Origin: Rickettsiales bacterium
GTDB taxonomy: Bacteria; Pseudomonadota; Alphaproteobacteria; Rs-D84
NCBI GenBank assembly: GCA_031278055.1
Contig: JAITLD010000014.1
Coordinates: forward strand, 1 to 19,506
Reading direction: 5' to 3'
Length of the DNA: 19,506 bases
The notes under the pieces are model-generated. The model searched no databases. It was given only the letters and a program-made list of their open reading frames with translations, and was not told the origin of the DNA. The position numbers and the translations under genes are program-made. Shown one piece after another: positions 6,713 through 14,293 of this stretch. Numbering within the stretch: position 1 is the stretch's first letter; each line of letters begins with the position of its first letter.

Positions 6713-7522
6713 ATGATAGATAAAACAGCGACAATAGAAGACGGCGCGACGGTTGGGCGCGATGTGCAAATCGGCCCGTATTGCGTTGTCGGCAAGAATG
6801 TGAAATTGGGCGATCGCGTGGAACTTGTGTCCCATGTCGTCATAGGCGGAAAGACGGAAATCGGCGACGATACGATTGTCTACCCGTTCGCCGCGGTCGG
6901 AATTAAGGGGCAAGACTTAAAGTTCCAAGACGATTCGGAAATGACGGGTCTTTTCATTGGAAAAAGGTGCAAAATCCGCGAATACGCGACGATTCAGTCC
7001 GGCACGCCCGCAAGTAAGGGAACTAAAATCGGGGACGATTGCCAGATTATGGTAAACGCGCATGTCGCGCATGACTGCCAATTGGGAAACAACATAGTTC
7101 TGTCGAATTTGGTTCAATTGGCGGGGCATGTTGAGATTGAAGATTTTGCGATTATCAGCGCGATGTCCGCAGTGCACCAATTCTGCCACATCGGCGCGTA
7201 TGCTTTTCTTGGCGCAATGTCCGGCACGCCGGTTGATATTCCGCCCTATGTGATTTACGAGGGAACTCCGGCGCGCTATCGAACAATCAATAAAGTCGGC
7301 CTGGCGCGGCACGGATTTACAAATGAAGACATGCATGCGATTCATTTGGTGTATTCGGCGGTGCTGGGCGGCGATTCAAACGAGGACCTGGCCTCGAAAA
7401 TAGCCAAAGTCAGAAAACAAGTCAGGGATAACCAGCATGCGATGAATGCGCTGGACTTCATTGAGAATCGCGCGGCGCGCGGGATTACCGCCGGCGCAAA
7501 AACCAATTATGAAAAAAGTTAA
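6713..7522 (+). CDS. lpxA: Acyl-ACP--UDP-N-acetylglucosamine O-acyltransferase LpxA
   Basis: A 269-residue first enzyme of lipid A synthesis, transferring a 3-hydroxyacyl chain from ACP to UDP-GlcNAc in the cytoplasm. The amino-terminal two thirds is a left-handed beta-helix of hexapeptide repeats (ATIEDGATVGRDVQIGPYCVVG onward). NAHVAHDCQLGNN carries the catalytic His (His120, equivalent to E. coli His125). AVHQFCHIGAYAFLGAMSG and PPYVIYEGTPA are LpxA signatures. The carboxy-terminal part is helical. It overlaps lpxB by 14 bp, so translation is probably coupled. The usual alphaproteobacterial partners lpxD and fabZ do not precede it here, and no lpxI lies between lpxA and lpxB. Confidence 0.97.
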   Translation: MIDKTATIEDGATVGRDVQIGPYCVVGKNVKLGDRVELVSHVVIGGKTEIGDDTIVYPFAAVGIKGQDLKFQDDSEMTGLFIGKRCKIREYATIQSGTPASKGTKIGDDCQIMVNAHVAHDCQLGNNIVLSNLVQLAGHVEIEDFAIISAMSAVHQFCHIGAYAFLGAMSGTPVDIPPYVIYEGTPARYRTINKVGLARHGFTNEDMHAIHLVYSAVLGGDSNEDLASKIAKVRKQVRDNQHAMNALDFIENRAARGITAGAKTNYEKS

Positions 7523-8615
7523 GATTTTCGTCGTCGCGGGCGAAGTCAGTGGTGATGTGTTGGGCGGCGAAATTATGCGCGCCGCGCCGCGGAATTTTGA
7601 ATTTTCAGGAATCGGCGGCGAAAGTATGAAGGCCGCGGGGTTAAAAACATTATTTCCAATTTCCGATTTGTCCGTAATGGGTTTTGTCGAGGTTTTGAGA
7701 AAATCGCGTACTTTGTTGCGCAGAATAAAACAAACCGCGGACGCAATCATCCGGTTGCGTCCGGATGTTGTTCTGACAATAGACAGTCCTTCATTTGCGA
7801 CGCGCGTCATAAGGCGTGTTCGGCATGCGGGAACAAAGGCAAAATTTTACCATGTCGTCGCGCCGATGGTTTGGGCGTGGGGCGCGCGGCGGGCGAAAAA
7901 ATATGCCGAAATTTTTGACAGGCTTTTTTGTTTTTTTGATTTCGAAGTTCCGTATTTCACAAAATACGGATTGGATACGGTCGCAATCGGATATCCTATT
8001 TATGATTTGGTGCGCAGTCGAATCGGGGTGAAAAAAGCGCCCCGTAATTCCCGCAACGACATTATCGCATTACTCCCGGGTAGCCGTATGGGCGAGGTTC
8101 CTAAAATGCTGCCGGTTTTCAAAAAACTTGCGGATTGCTGTCCGGAATATGACTTTGCGATTCCGACAACCGAAACGACGCATGATTTTATTTCGGGGGA
8201 AATCAAGTCATGGACCGTTCGTCCGAAATTGGTTTCGTTCGCCGACAGGTACGAGTTATATAAAAAAACAAAGCTCGCGATTGCGACCAGCGGCACCGCG
8301 ACGGCAGAGTTGGCGATTATGTGGATTCCCGCAATCGTGGTTTACAAGGCGAATTGGCTGACGACTTTATTGGCGAATATCGTGTTGAAAGTAAAACACA
8401 TAGGTTTGGTAAACATTTTGGCAAAAAAAGAAATATATCCGGAACTTCGCGGACGACGCGTCAGCGCCCAAAACATAATGCGCGCGATAAAAAACATGGA
8501 CGTGAGGAAAATGATTTCCGAATTGAAGTCCGCCGATAAATTATGGCACAAGAAAAAAAGCCCGATGAAAATTGTGATTGACGAGATTGCCGATTTTGCG
8601 AGACCCGCGGAATAG
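7509..8615 (+). CDS. lpxB: Lipid-A-disaccharide synthase LpxB
   Basis: A 368-residue GT19 glycosyltransferase at the inner membrane that joins UDP-2,3-diacylglucosamine and lipid X into the lipid A disaccharide. Recognised segments are FVVAGEVSGD (7-16), SVMGFVEVL (55-63), APMVWAWGARRAKK (118-131), LLPGSRMGEV (188-197) and SGTATAELA in the donor-binding half. Two motif positions differ from the common form. IDSPSF (91-96) has Ser where many members have Asp in IDxPDF, and GYPIYD (161-166) has Tyr where GHP is usual. The remaining core is intact, so I expect function. ATG 7509 is chosen because the conserved KIFVVAGE begins there; it overlaps lpxA by 14 bp. Confidence 0.95.
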   Translation: MKKVKIFVVAGEVSGDVLGGEIMRAAPRNFEFSGIGGESMKAAGLKTLFPISDLSVMGFVEVLRKSRTLLRRIKQTADAIIRLRPDVVLTIDSPSFATRVIRRVRHAGTKAKFYHVVAPMVWAWGARRAKKYAEIFDRLFCFFDFEVPYFTKYGLDTVAIGYPIYDLVRSRIGVKKAPRNSRNDIIALLPGSRMGEVPKMLPVFKKLADCCPEYDFAIPTTETTHDFISGEIKSWTVRPKLVSFADRYELYKKTKLAIATSGTATAELAIMWIPAIVVYKANWLTTLLANIVLKVKHIGLVNILAKKEIYPELRGRRVSAQNIMRAIKNMDVRKMISELKSADKLWHKKKSPMKIVIDEIADFARPAE

Positions 8616-8679
8616 TTTTTATTGTTTTAATATCGGAAAGTTTTCATGAGTTTTTAACTTTGCCTGATAAAAAATTATA

Positions 8680-9954
8680 CTATTTCAAATCCAAAATATC
8701 ATTTGCTTTCATATACTCCGGTGAATCGGAGGGCAGGATTTTTATCGCTTTTTTCGCGTGCGATTTCGCCTGTTTCGGATCCCCGTGCAGATAATAATAT
8801 TCCGCCAGATAATAGTCGGTCTTTTTTTCGTCCGTTTTCGCCAGCACCCAGTATGCCAGCGGCATAGGTTCGATTAAAAGCGTTTGTTTGCATAATTTTA
8901 TCGCGCGTTCAATATCCCCTGTTTTTTTTCGACCGGCCAATACCAGCGCCAGGGCTATTTCAATTTGCGGCGAATCCTTTTTCAGCGACAGCGATTTCTC
9001 GTATGCTTCGACGCTGTCGTCGTAATGTCCGAATTGAAATTCTATATCCCCCAGGAGTTCATAGAAATACGGGTTGTTTTTATTTCGTGAAATCAATGTC
9101 AATGTTCCGGTTTTTGCCAATTCCAGATTTCCGCCGCGTATGTTGGCGATTGCGCGCGCGTAAATCGCCGCATTCGATTTATCATGCGCCGGATACAATG
9201 TTTGCACGCGTCCGAACGAATCGATATAACCCGCGAGTTTCGCCTGAATCAGTTTCAAATCGTGACTGTCTTCTTGCGCTTTGTACTTTGCGCCCCGCGC
9301 CCTGTATTTTATATTTTTAATCCGTTCTTCCGGCAACGGATGATTGGTATTATTCGGATTGATTTTATCTTGATTGGTCGAGTTCTGCATTTTTTGAAAA
9401 ACAGAAAGCAGGGCTGACGGGTCTGTCCGGACCTTTGCGAGCAATTTAACCGCATAATCGTCCGCCGCGCGCTCTTCATCCCTGGTGAATGCCAGCATAG
9501 ATTGCGCGGCCAGTCCGCTCGCCCCGGCCATAACGCCGATTGCGGCCTGTGGATTCACCGCCATCAATCCGATACCGAGGGCCCGCATTGCAAGCGCGCG
9601 CGTGCCTTCGGCGCGGATTTTCGCGCCCATTTGCGCCATATGCCCGAGGACAGTATGACCGATTTCGTGTGCTAAAACAGCCTGCAATTCCGCGGGAGAA
9701 TCGATTTTTGCCAACAGTCCCGTGTTGATGAAGATTTCCGTTCCGCCAGAAACATACGCGTTGAATGCATTGTCGCCGACAATGTGGATTTTCATTCTGT
9801 TCGCGGGAATATCGGCGGCTTCGGCCAACGGTCGGACGATTTCGTAAATTTTGCTTTCTATTTCGGTATCTCGAATTTCAGTCGCGGCGCGGCAATTTGC
9901 AATTGATAACGAACAATTAACAATTATTGATAAAAAGAAAAAAATCTTTTTCAT
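8680..9954 (-). CDS. Exported M48-family zinc metalloprotease with TPR domain (BepA-like)
   Basis: 424 residues. The signal peptide spans about 1-24 (hydrophobic FFFLSIIVNCSLSIANC, then RAATE). The M48 catalytic domain contains HEIGH (96-100) and a downstream glutamate in the RDEERAADD region (about 159-165), the expected third zinc ligand. From about 255 there are TPR-like repeats such as NPYFYELLGDIEFQFGHYDDSVEAYEKSL. This is the architecture of BepA/YfgC-type periplasmic proteases that act in outer-membrane protein and LPS-transport quality control; the substrate here is inferred. The signal-peptide coding DNA includes a CAATTNN heptad array. It follows rne by 26 bp on the same strand, as in many alphaproteobacteria, so the two are probably co-transcribed. 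It converges with lpxB; the 64-bp gap shows no clear terminator. Confidence 0.92.
   Translation of the reverse strand: MKKIFFFLSIIVNCSLSIANCRAATEIRDTEIESKIYEIVRPLAEAADIPANRMKIHIVGDNAFNAYVSGGTEIFINTGLLAKIDSPAELQAVLAHEIGHTVLGHMAQMGAKIRAEGTRALAMRALGIGLMAVNPQAAIGVMAGASGLAAQSMLAFTRDEERAADDYAVKLLAKVRTDPSALLSVFQKMQNSTNQDKINPNNTNHPLPEERIKNIKYRARGAKYKAQEDSHDLKLIQAKLAGYIDSFGRVQTLYPAHDKSNAAIYARAIANIRGGNLELAKTGTLTLISRNKNNPYFYELLGDIEFQFGHYDDSVEAYEKSLSLKKDSPQIEIALALVLAGRKKTGDIERAIKLCKQTLLIEPMPLAYWVLAKTDEKKTDYYLAEYYYLHGDPKQAKSHAKKAIKILPSDSPEYMKANDILDLK
9893..9927. repeat. CAATTNN heptads inside the M48 gene's signal-peptide region
   Basis: Five consecutive heptads, four of them CAATTNN and one degenerate (9907-9913), lie within codons about 10-21 of the M48 protease gene. 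They encode most of the hydrophobic core of the signal peptide. The array is 35 bp, not a multiple of three, so adding or losing one unit would shift the frame. Confidence 0.8.
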
Positions 9955-9958
9955 AACC

Positions 9959-9979
9959 TAATTGTCAATTGCCAATTAT
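9959..9979. repeat. Three AATTG-type heptads between rne and the M48 gene
   Basis: Twenty-one bases form exactly three heptads (one TAATTGT and two CAATTNN). They fill almost the whole 26-bp gap between the rne stop codon and the M48 start codon. The same family continues inside the M48 gene at 9893-9927. Confidence 0.8.
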
Positions 9980-9980
9980 T

Positions 9981-11783
9981 TCATCCCACGAGTTTTCGCC
10001 AGAACGTCAGTTTTTTCTTCTGTTTTCCGCGACGTTTCGGCTTTATATTTCTGTTGCGGGTTTCAACGGTGATTTTCTTCGCGTTTTTATGAATCTCGTT
10101 TTCGCGCTTGGCGTCCGTCGACGGCCTATGTGCCCCGAGAATTTCATCCGTCTCCGGTTTATCTTTGGCGGCGCGCTGTATGGTATAGTCCGCGAAGTTC
10201 ATCGTGGAATCATCGCCTATTATCGTGATTTCTGTTCCGAATTCACGCTCTAATGCGGCGATTTCCGTGCGCTTTTGGTTCAACAGATAAATCGCTATGT
10301 CAGATGGAACATTCATGACGAATTTCTGTGCGCTCTTTACCGCAATCTTGTCCTGCAAATGGCGGAATAAAACAATAGCCGCCGTCTGTATGCTGGGAAC
10401 TATTCCGGCGCCCTTGCAATACGGGCATTGGACATACGAGCTTTCCAAGAACGATGACCGCATGCGCTGGCGCGACAGCATTAATACGCCGAAATTATTT
10501 ATGCGCGAAATCTGCGATCGGGCGCGATCGCGCCTCATCACCTCGCGCATTTTCTGTTCCAGTTTCCGATTGTTTTTTTCTTCTTCCATGTCGATGAAGT
10601 CGATTGCGACTATGCCGGCCAGGTCGCGCAAACGCAATTGCAATCCTATTTCTTCGGCCGCTTCCATGTTTGTGGTGAACGCGGTTCTCTCTATGTCGTT
10701 TTCCTTTATTGCGCGTGATGAATTCACGTCAATTGTCACCATCGCCTCGGTTTGATTGATTACCAGCGATCCGCCGCTGGGCAGTTCGACGGACGGACCG
10801 TGCAGGCCTTCAAGCTGACGTTCAATTCCCATTTTTGCAAACAGCGGCTTTGAGATGTCGTCATATTTCACGATTTGTTTTTTTGACGGTTTCTTTCCAT
10901 ACAGCTGATGAAAATATGAAATAGCCGCGTCAAACGCTTCATCCCCTTGGATTGTCAGAACGTCGCTTGGCTCGGTAATAAAATCGCGGATTATGCGCTT
11001 TAATAGGGAATCCTCGGTATGAATAGTTGCCGGCGCGGTGGATTCTATCGTTAATTTATGTATTTCATTCCATTCCTTTGTCAAAAAGTCATAGTCCTTT
11101 TCAATATCGTCGGCTGTCGTGCCGAATGCCGCTGTGCGCAGAACCAGCGTCATACCTTTCGGAATTTTCAGCTTGTGCAGGATATCGCGCAGGCGCACCC
11201 GTTCCGCGCGGTCGCCGATTTTTTTGGAAATTCCATATCCGTTGCGTTTTCTTGAATTCGGCATTAGAACGGCGAACCGACCGGCCAATGACAGAAAGGT
11301 TGTCATTGACGCGCCCTTGTTGCCGCGCTCTTCCTTCACGCTTTGGACCAACAAAATCTGTTTTGGCGCGATAACATCCTGAATCTTGAACTCGTTTGCT
11401 CGTTTGGTGATTTCTTTATTATCTTCGCCCGCCGATTCGTCGTCGTATTCCGTCACCTCGGCACTATCTTCATCCGGATCGTCGTCATCGTCAATGATGT
11501 TCGCATGCGCGAGCTCGAGCAGACGTTTTTTCTTCTCTGATTCAAGTTGGTAATAGGCGGGGTGTATTTCTGAAAACGGAAGGAATCCATTTTTATCGGC
11601 GCCATATTCCACAAATGCGGCCTGAAGCGACGGCTCGATTCGTATAACTTTTGCCAGATAAACGTTTCCTTTGATTTGTGGTTTTGTTGTAGTTTCTATA
11701 TCAAAATCCGAAACACGCCCGTTTTCCATCACCACGACGCGGGTCTCCTCCTGGTGAGCCGCATCTATGTAAATATTTTTCAT
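9981..11783 (-). CDS. rne: Ribonuclease E/G family endoribonuclease
   Basis: A 600-residue single-strand-specific endoribonuclease for mRNA decay and rRNA/tRNA processing. The S1 domain (about 36-150) contains GNVYLAKVIRIEPSLQAAFVEYGADKNGFLPFSEI and is interrupted by an acidic insert (about 97-125), common in alphaproteobacterial RNase E. The RNase-H-like/DNase-I-like core carries MVTIDVNSSRA (catalytic Asp352) and GIVAIDFIDM (catalytic Asp395 region). The Zn-link is CPYC (453-456). After about 540 only a short Lys/Arg-rich tail remains, so the long degradosome scaffold of E. coli RNase E is absent. The start has AAGGA 7 nt upstream. A leader of about 177 nt with a hairpin and a strong promoter precedes it, suggesting autoregulation as in E. 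coli rne. The M48 gene follows by 26 bp. Confidence 0.95.
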   Translation of the reverse strand: MKNIYIDAAHQEETRVVVMENGRVSDFDIETTTKPQIKGNVYLAKVIRIEPSLQAAFVEYGADKNGFLPFSEIHPAYYQLESEKKKRLLELAHANIIDDDDDPDEDSAEVTEYDDESAGEDNKEITKRANEFKIQDVIAPKQILLVQSVKEERGNKGASMTTFLSLAGRFAVLMPNSRKRNGYGISKKIGDRAERVRLRDILHKLKIPKGMTLVLRTAAFGTTADDIEKDYDFLTKEWNEIHKLTIESTAPATIHTEDSLLKRIIRDFITEPSDVLTIQGDEAFDAAISYFHQLYGKKPSKKQIVKYDDISKPLFAKMGIERQLEGLHGPSVELPSGGSLVINQTEAMVTIDVNSSRAIKENDIERTAFTTNMEAAEEIGLQLRLRDLAGIVAIDFIDMEEEKNNRKLEQKMREVMRRDRARSQISRINNFGVLMLSRQRMRSSFLESSYVQCPYCKGAGIVPSIQTAAIVLFRHLQDKIAVKSAQKFVMNVPSDIAIYLLNQKRTEIAALEREFGTEITIIGDDSTMNFADYTIQRAAKDKPETDEILGAHRPSTDAKRENEIHKNAKKITVETRNRNIKPKRRGKQKKKLTFWRKLVG

Positions 11784-11940
11784 TATATAATCCTTTTTTT
11801 CTCATTCCAGTAAAAGCCGAAACCTTATTTTTTAGCATAAAGCGAGGCCTAAGGATTCCGCAGGCAACCGCCGCTTTTGGAATCGTTGCAAAGGTCAGAA
11901 ACATTGCGCAAAGGCACAAAAATGCGAGAGATACGTGCAT
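11701..11940 (-). CDS. Possible leader ORF overlapping the rne start
   Basis: A 79-codon frame inside the rne leader, out of frame with rne and overlapping its first 83 bp. Its opening looks like a secretion signal: MHVSLAFLCLCAMFLTF, then ATIPKAAVA before Cys27. AAGAG lies 6 nt upstream of the ATG. The part overlapping rne has no recognisable character. It could be a translated regulatory leader peptide, the stub of a lost exported protein, or chance. Translation through 11854-11884 would open the leader hairpin. I cannot decide between these from sequence alone. Confidence 0.3.
   Translation of the reverse strand: MHVSLAFLCLCAMFLTFATIPKAAVACGILRPRFMLKNKVSAFTGMRKKGLYNEKYLHRCGSPGGDPRRGDGKRACFGF
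11854..11884 (-). promoter_or_regulatory. Hairpin in the rne leader RNA
   Basis: On the minus strand GATTCC (11879-11884) pairs with GGAATC (11854-11859). Inside, a GC-GGC/GCC-GC stem with a one-base bulge closes on a GGTT tetraloop, about 11 bp in total. It lies roughly 70-100 nt upstream of the rne ATG. E. coli RNase E binds hairpins in its own 5' leader to repress itself. The same role here is an inference. Confidence 0.5.
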
Positions 11941-11966
11941 TTATTACTCTTTTACCGATAGACGGA

Positions 11967-11995
11967 AGTATAACATAGGTTTTCTTGTTTGTCAA
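11967..11995 (-). promoter_or_regulatory. Promoter of rne
   Basis: On the minus strand, perfect TTGACA (11990-11995), a 17-bp spacer and TATACT (11967-11972). The predicted start is near 11960, giving a leader of about 177 nt. Confidence 0.8.
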
Positions 11996-12078
11996 AATAG
12001 AGACCAGATAATGATAGTAAATAGTATCGTGAATCAAGCGCGCGTCGTTAATGATTCCGGGTTCATGACGGCTGACTC

Positions 12079-12110
12079 AAAAAAAAACCGCGCTTTCGCG
12101 CGGTTTTTTT
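12079..12110 (-). terminator. Strong, symmetric terminator of the sRNA
   Basis: CCGCGC (12088-12093), loop TTTC and GCGCGG (12098-12103) are flanked by at least seven A residues on one side and seven T residues on the other. The structure is therefore a canonical intrinsic terminator on both strands. Only the minus strand has a transcription unit ending here. Confidence 0.9.
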
Positions 12111-12267
12111 CTGAGGAACGGCTTCACAAAAGGAAGGAAAGGAGAAAATAAAAAAACCGTTCCGCGATCTCGGACAGCACCCCCGCATTTCCGCGTTGTC
12201 CAAATCCAAATAATCAAGGGGGCTAGAGGAGAGAGAATGTAGGAGGGAGTCTAGGTTCCCCTTGATT
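12079..12267 (-). ncRNA. Candidate small RNA with pyrimidine-rich anti-Shine-Dalgarno-like loops
   Basis: A transcription unit of about 190 nt without a credible ORF, bounded by a near-consensus promoter (12274-12302) and a strong terminator (12079-12110). Hairpin 1 has a 10-bp stem (12258-12267 with 12212-12221), then a 5-bp CTAGA/TCTAG stem, closing on a 22-nt loop that is pyrimidine except for one ACA and includes CUCCCUCCU and CUCUCUCC. Hairpin 2 is closed by GGACA/UGUCC (12197-12201 with 12172-12176). Hairpin 3 has a 7-bp stem GGAACGG/CCGUUCC (12157-12163 with 12115-12121) and a 35-nt loop rich in U and C with CUCCUUUCCUUCC. Such C/U-rich loops occur in trans-acting bacterial sRNAs that pair with ribosome-binding sites, for example the CcsR/cuckoo RNAs of Rhodobacter. 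It is not recognisable as 6S, SRP, RNase P or tmRNA. The spacer 11996-12078 between it and the rne promoter holds nothing I can identify. Confidence 0.75.
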
Positions 12268-12273
12268 GCGTTA

Positions 12274-12302
12274 AATATAATACAGAAAAATATGTTTGTC
12301 AA
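12274..12302 (-). promoter_or_regulatory. Promoter of the small RNA
   Basis: On the minus strand, TTGACA (12297-12302), a 17-bp spacer and TATATT (12274-12279). The expected start is at 12267-12269, exactly where the first stem of hairpin 1 begins. Confidence 0.8.
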
Positions 12303-12341
12303 GTATATTGACGGGAAATGTTTTGGATTGGATTTTATATA

Positions 12342-12370
12342 TTGACAAATTATTATTTTAATATTATATA
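12342..12370 (+). promoter_or_regulatory. Promoter of the 12474 gene
   Basis: TTGACA (12342-12347), a 17-bp spacer and TATATA (12365-12370). The predicted start is near 12377, giving a leader of nearly 100 nt. It is divergent from the sRNA promoter about 40 bp away. Confidence 0.7.
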
Positions 12371-12473
12371 AGAAGTATTCTTGCAAGCGGTTGAATGATT
12401 TATTGAAGGGCCTGTCTTCTGTCAATTTTGTCGCAAAGGGGTAAAGTTTGTTTGTTGAAAATAAGGGTTAATT

Positions 12474-13187
12474 ATGGAAAAAGACTTAGTTATCATTAAG
12501 GCGGCGGGGGATTTGTTTTCGCAACAAAAGGCGGGAAGCCTTGCTAAATTTCATACATATAATGAGGCGTTTCATGCTATAAACATGTGGAATCCAGACG
12601 CAAAAATCAGCACAATGTGCGGCAAATGCTGCATGAATTCGCCGCGTCGCGGGGTTTTCGCTGTAAAGCGGGCGATTGCCGATTTAATTGATCCCGACTA
12701 TTTGAACGAGGACCTGTCGCCGAAATGCGGTTATAAGGAATTGCAGGTCAAGCATGTTCTTGATAAATTTATTGAAGACGGATTGGGCGGGACATTTTTG
12801 TATGTGTCCGATTTGCATGCTATGGTCGCGAAACATGTCAAAATCAGCGAGGATTCATTTCGTTTCATGCTATGCGAATCGGACAAATCGCATTTTTCGC
12901 GGATAGTGTCCGACGCGGTTAAGAAATTGATGAAGGAAGGATATTTCGATATGTCCCCCGGCGACAAGGTAAAAAATAAGACCAATGCGAGGATGACGGA
13001 CGCAGTCCAAAGTTTTATCAGCGGGGATATTTCCCTTGATTCGACGAATGAGTTTCATCGGCATGCTGAATTTGTAAAAAAGTTCGCTGAACAAGTGGGG
13101 GTGAAAGTAAAATTCGCGCGGAAAAAATGCCGTTCGCCGCTTATTGAGGCAGCTATGAAGCAAATCATCGGCGGAAAGATGATTTAA
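12474..13187 (+). CDS. Cysteine-containing protein of unknown function
   Basis: 237 residues, soluble, mixed helical, with no signal peptide or membrane segment. I do not recognise the family. A cysteine cluster C-GK-CC (Cys49, Cys52, Cys53), with further cysteines at 85, 134 and 219, could bind metal. The helical stretches VKHVLDKFIEDG (about 92-103) and VSDAVKKLMKEG (about 145-156) resemble one another, and the overall feel is of winged-helix or helical repeats, but this is weak. AAGGG lies 6 nt before the ATG. A promoter at 12342-12370, a leader of about 100 nt and a terminator just after the stop make it a self-contained unit between the sRNA and holA. Confidence 0.8.
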   Translation: MEKDLVIIKAAGDLFSQQKAGSLAKFHTYNEAFHAINMWNPDAKISTMCGKCCMNSPRRGVFAVKRAIADLIDPDYLNEDLSPKCGYKELQVKHVLDKFIEDGLGGTFLYVSDLHAMVAKHVKISEDSFRFMLCESDKSHFSRIVSDAVKKLMKEGYFDMSPGDKVKNKTNARMTDAVQSFISGDISLDSTNEFHRHAEFVKKFAEQVGVKVKFARKKCRSPLIEAAMKQIIGGKMI

Positions 13188-13209
13188 TCCGCGTTTGCGG
13201 ATTTTTTTT
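13186..13209 (+). terminator. Terminator of the 12474 gene
   Basis: AATCCGC (13186-13192), loop GTTT and GCGGATT (13197-13203) are followed by T residues to 13209. It begins within the stop codon of the 12474 gene, and its T-tract overlaps the end of holA on the opposite strand. Confidence 0.85.
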
Positions 13210-14200
13210 ATTTCTTTTTTCTTGTCATTGCAAGTTTATACGCGCGCGCGGCTAGCTTTAATGAAAAGTCGCGGAACAAAATCTCCGGCTCAATCCGTCC
13301 GCGCATGTCGGATTCCAATTTATTCAGTTTTATTAAGACAGCCGATAAATCCGATTCGGGCCAAATTTTTCGGGCCGCGTCGAACGAATTTTGATATTTC
13401 CAGAAAATCCGCGGCATTTGTCCGCCCGCCACGCAATTCAAAAGGTCTTTGAAATGACCGCCCAGCACGCGCGCCATAAACGTCGTGTCCAGATTTTCCG
13501 CAAATAATCTGTCCATCGCGCGCAAAGTCTGCGTGATGTTTCCGGCTGTAAGCGCAAACTTGAACTCGTCCATATTCGCAGCGCCGGTATCCGGAAGGCA
13601 TTTTTCAACGTCATCCAGAGAGACCGTTTTTTTATCATCGACATAAAGCGCTATTTTTTTCAAGAACCCGCGCGCGATTTGCCGGTCGCGCCCGAGATGT
13701 TGAAACATGTATCCCATGGCGTCGGGGTCGATTTTCGTGATTCCCAAATCCGATAGGGTTTTCCTGATTAAAACTCCTAGCGACTGCTCGTCGTCCGCAT
13801 AAAGGGGCAGGGCGGCAAATTTTTCATGATCTTCAAAAAATTTTCGCAAAGTGTTTTTTGCCTCTAGTTCCCCGTCCGCGATAAGGACCGGTGCGACCGC
13901 CGACCCGCATAGATTTTGAAGTAGCGGAAGGTCGCGCCCGTCCGGATTATGAACCAGAACCAGTTTGTCGCCCCCGAACATAGAGGCCGAGCAGGCGTCT
14001 GAATAAATCGAATCGAATTTATCGCGCAAGGACGCGCCGTCGACGGAAACCAAGTTGTCCGACTGAATTCCGAGTTTCTCAATGATTTTGTCGATGAAGT
14101 CGCCGATTTTTCCGTTATCGGGGCCGTAAATCAAAACGGCCGGAATTCCCGCCAAATTATTTTTCAAAATTCCGTTAAAATCAGACTCTTTAAGTTTCAT
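13208..14200 (-). CDS. holA: DNA polymerase III delta subunit
   Basis: 330 residues; the clamp-loader subunit that opens the beta sliding clamp during replication. The amino-terminal domain opens with VLIYGPDNGKIGDFIDKI (about 22-39), the degenerate nucleotide-binding region typical of delta. ASMFGGDKLVLVHNPDG is the expected strand region of domain I. The middle has LGITKIDPDAMGYMFQHLGRDRQIARGFLKKIALY (domain II). The carboxy-terminal collar domain includes LDTTFMARVLGGHFKDLL and FSLKLAARAY. The length is normal for the family. The gene lies 93 bp downstream of lptE on the same strand, a common alphaproteobacterial pairing. No clear Shine-Dalgarno is visible. Its stop codon overlaps the T-tract of the convergent terminator at 13186-13209. 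Confidence 0.92.
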   Translation of the reverse strand: MKLKESDFNGILKNNLAGIPAVLIYGPDNGKIGDFIDKIIEKLGIQSDNLVSVDGASLRDKFDSIYSDACSASMFGGDKLVLVHNPDGRDLPLLQNLCGSAVAPVLIADGELEAKNTLRKFFEDHEKFAALPLYADDEQSLGVLIRKTLSDLGITKIDPDAMGYMFQHLGRDRQIARGFLKKIALYVDDKKTVSLDDVEKCLPDTGAANMDEFKFALTAGNITQTLRAMDRLFAENLDTTFMARVLGGHFKDLLNCVAGGQMPRIFWKYQNSFDAARKIWPESDLSAVLIKLNKLESDMRGRIEPEILFRDFSLKLAARAYKLAMTRKKK

Positions 14201-14293
14201 TTTTTATTGGTGGTCGGTCATGGTCGCGCCCCGCGTATAGGTTATTTATTATGAATTTAGAATTGGGTTGAAACTTCTTAACCTCGAATTCTT

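Noticed and set aside
12063..12425. Open frame of 120 codons on the minus strand
   Set aside because: It spans the sRNA promoter, hairpins and terminator, has no ribosome-binding site and reads as low-complexity translation of pyrimidine-rich and AT-rich DNA.
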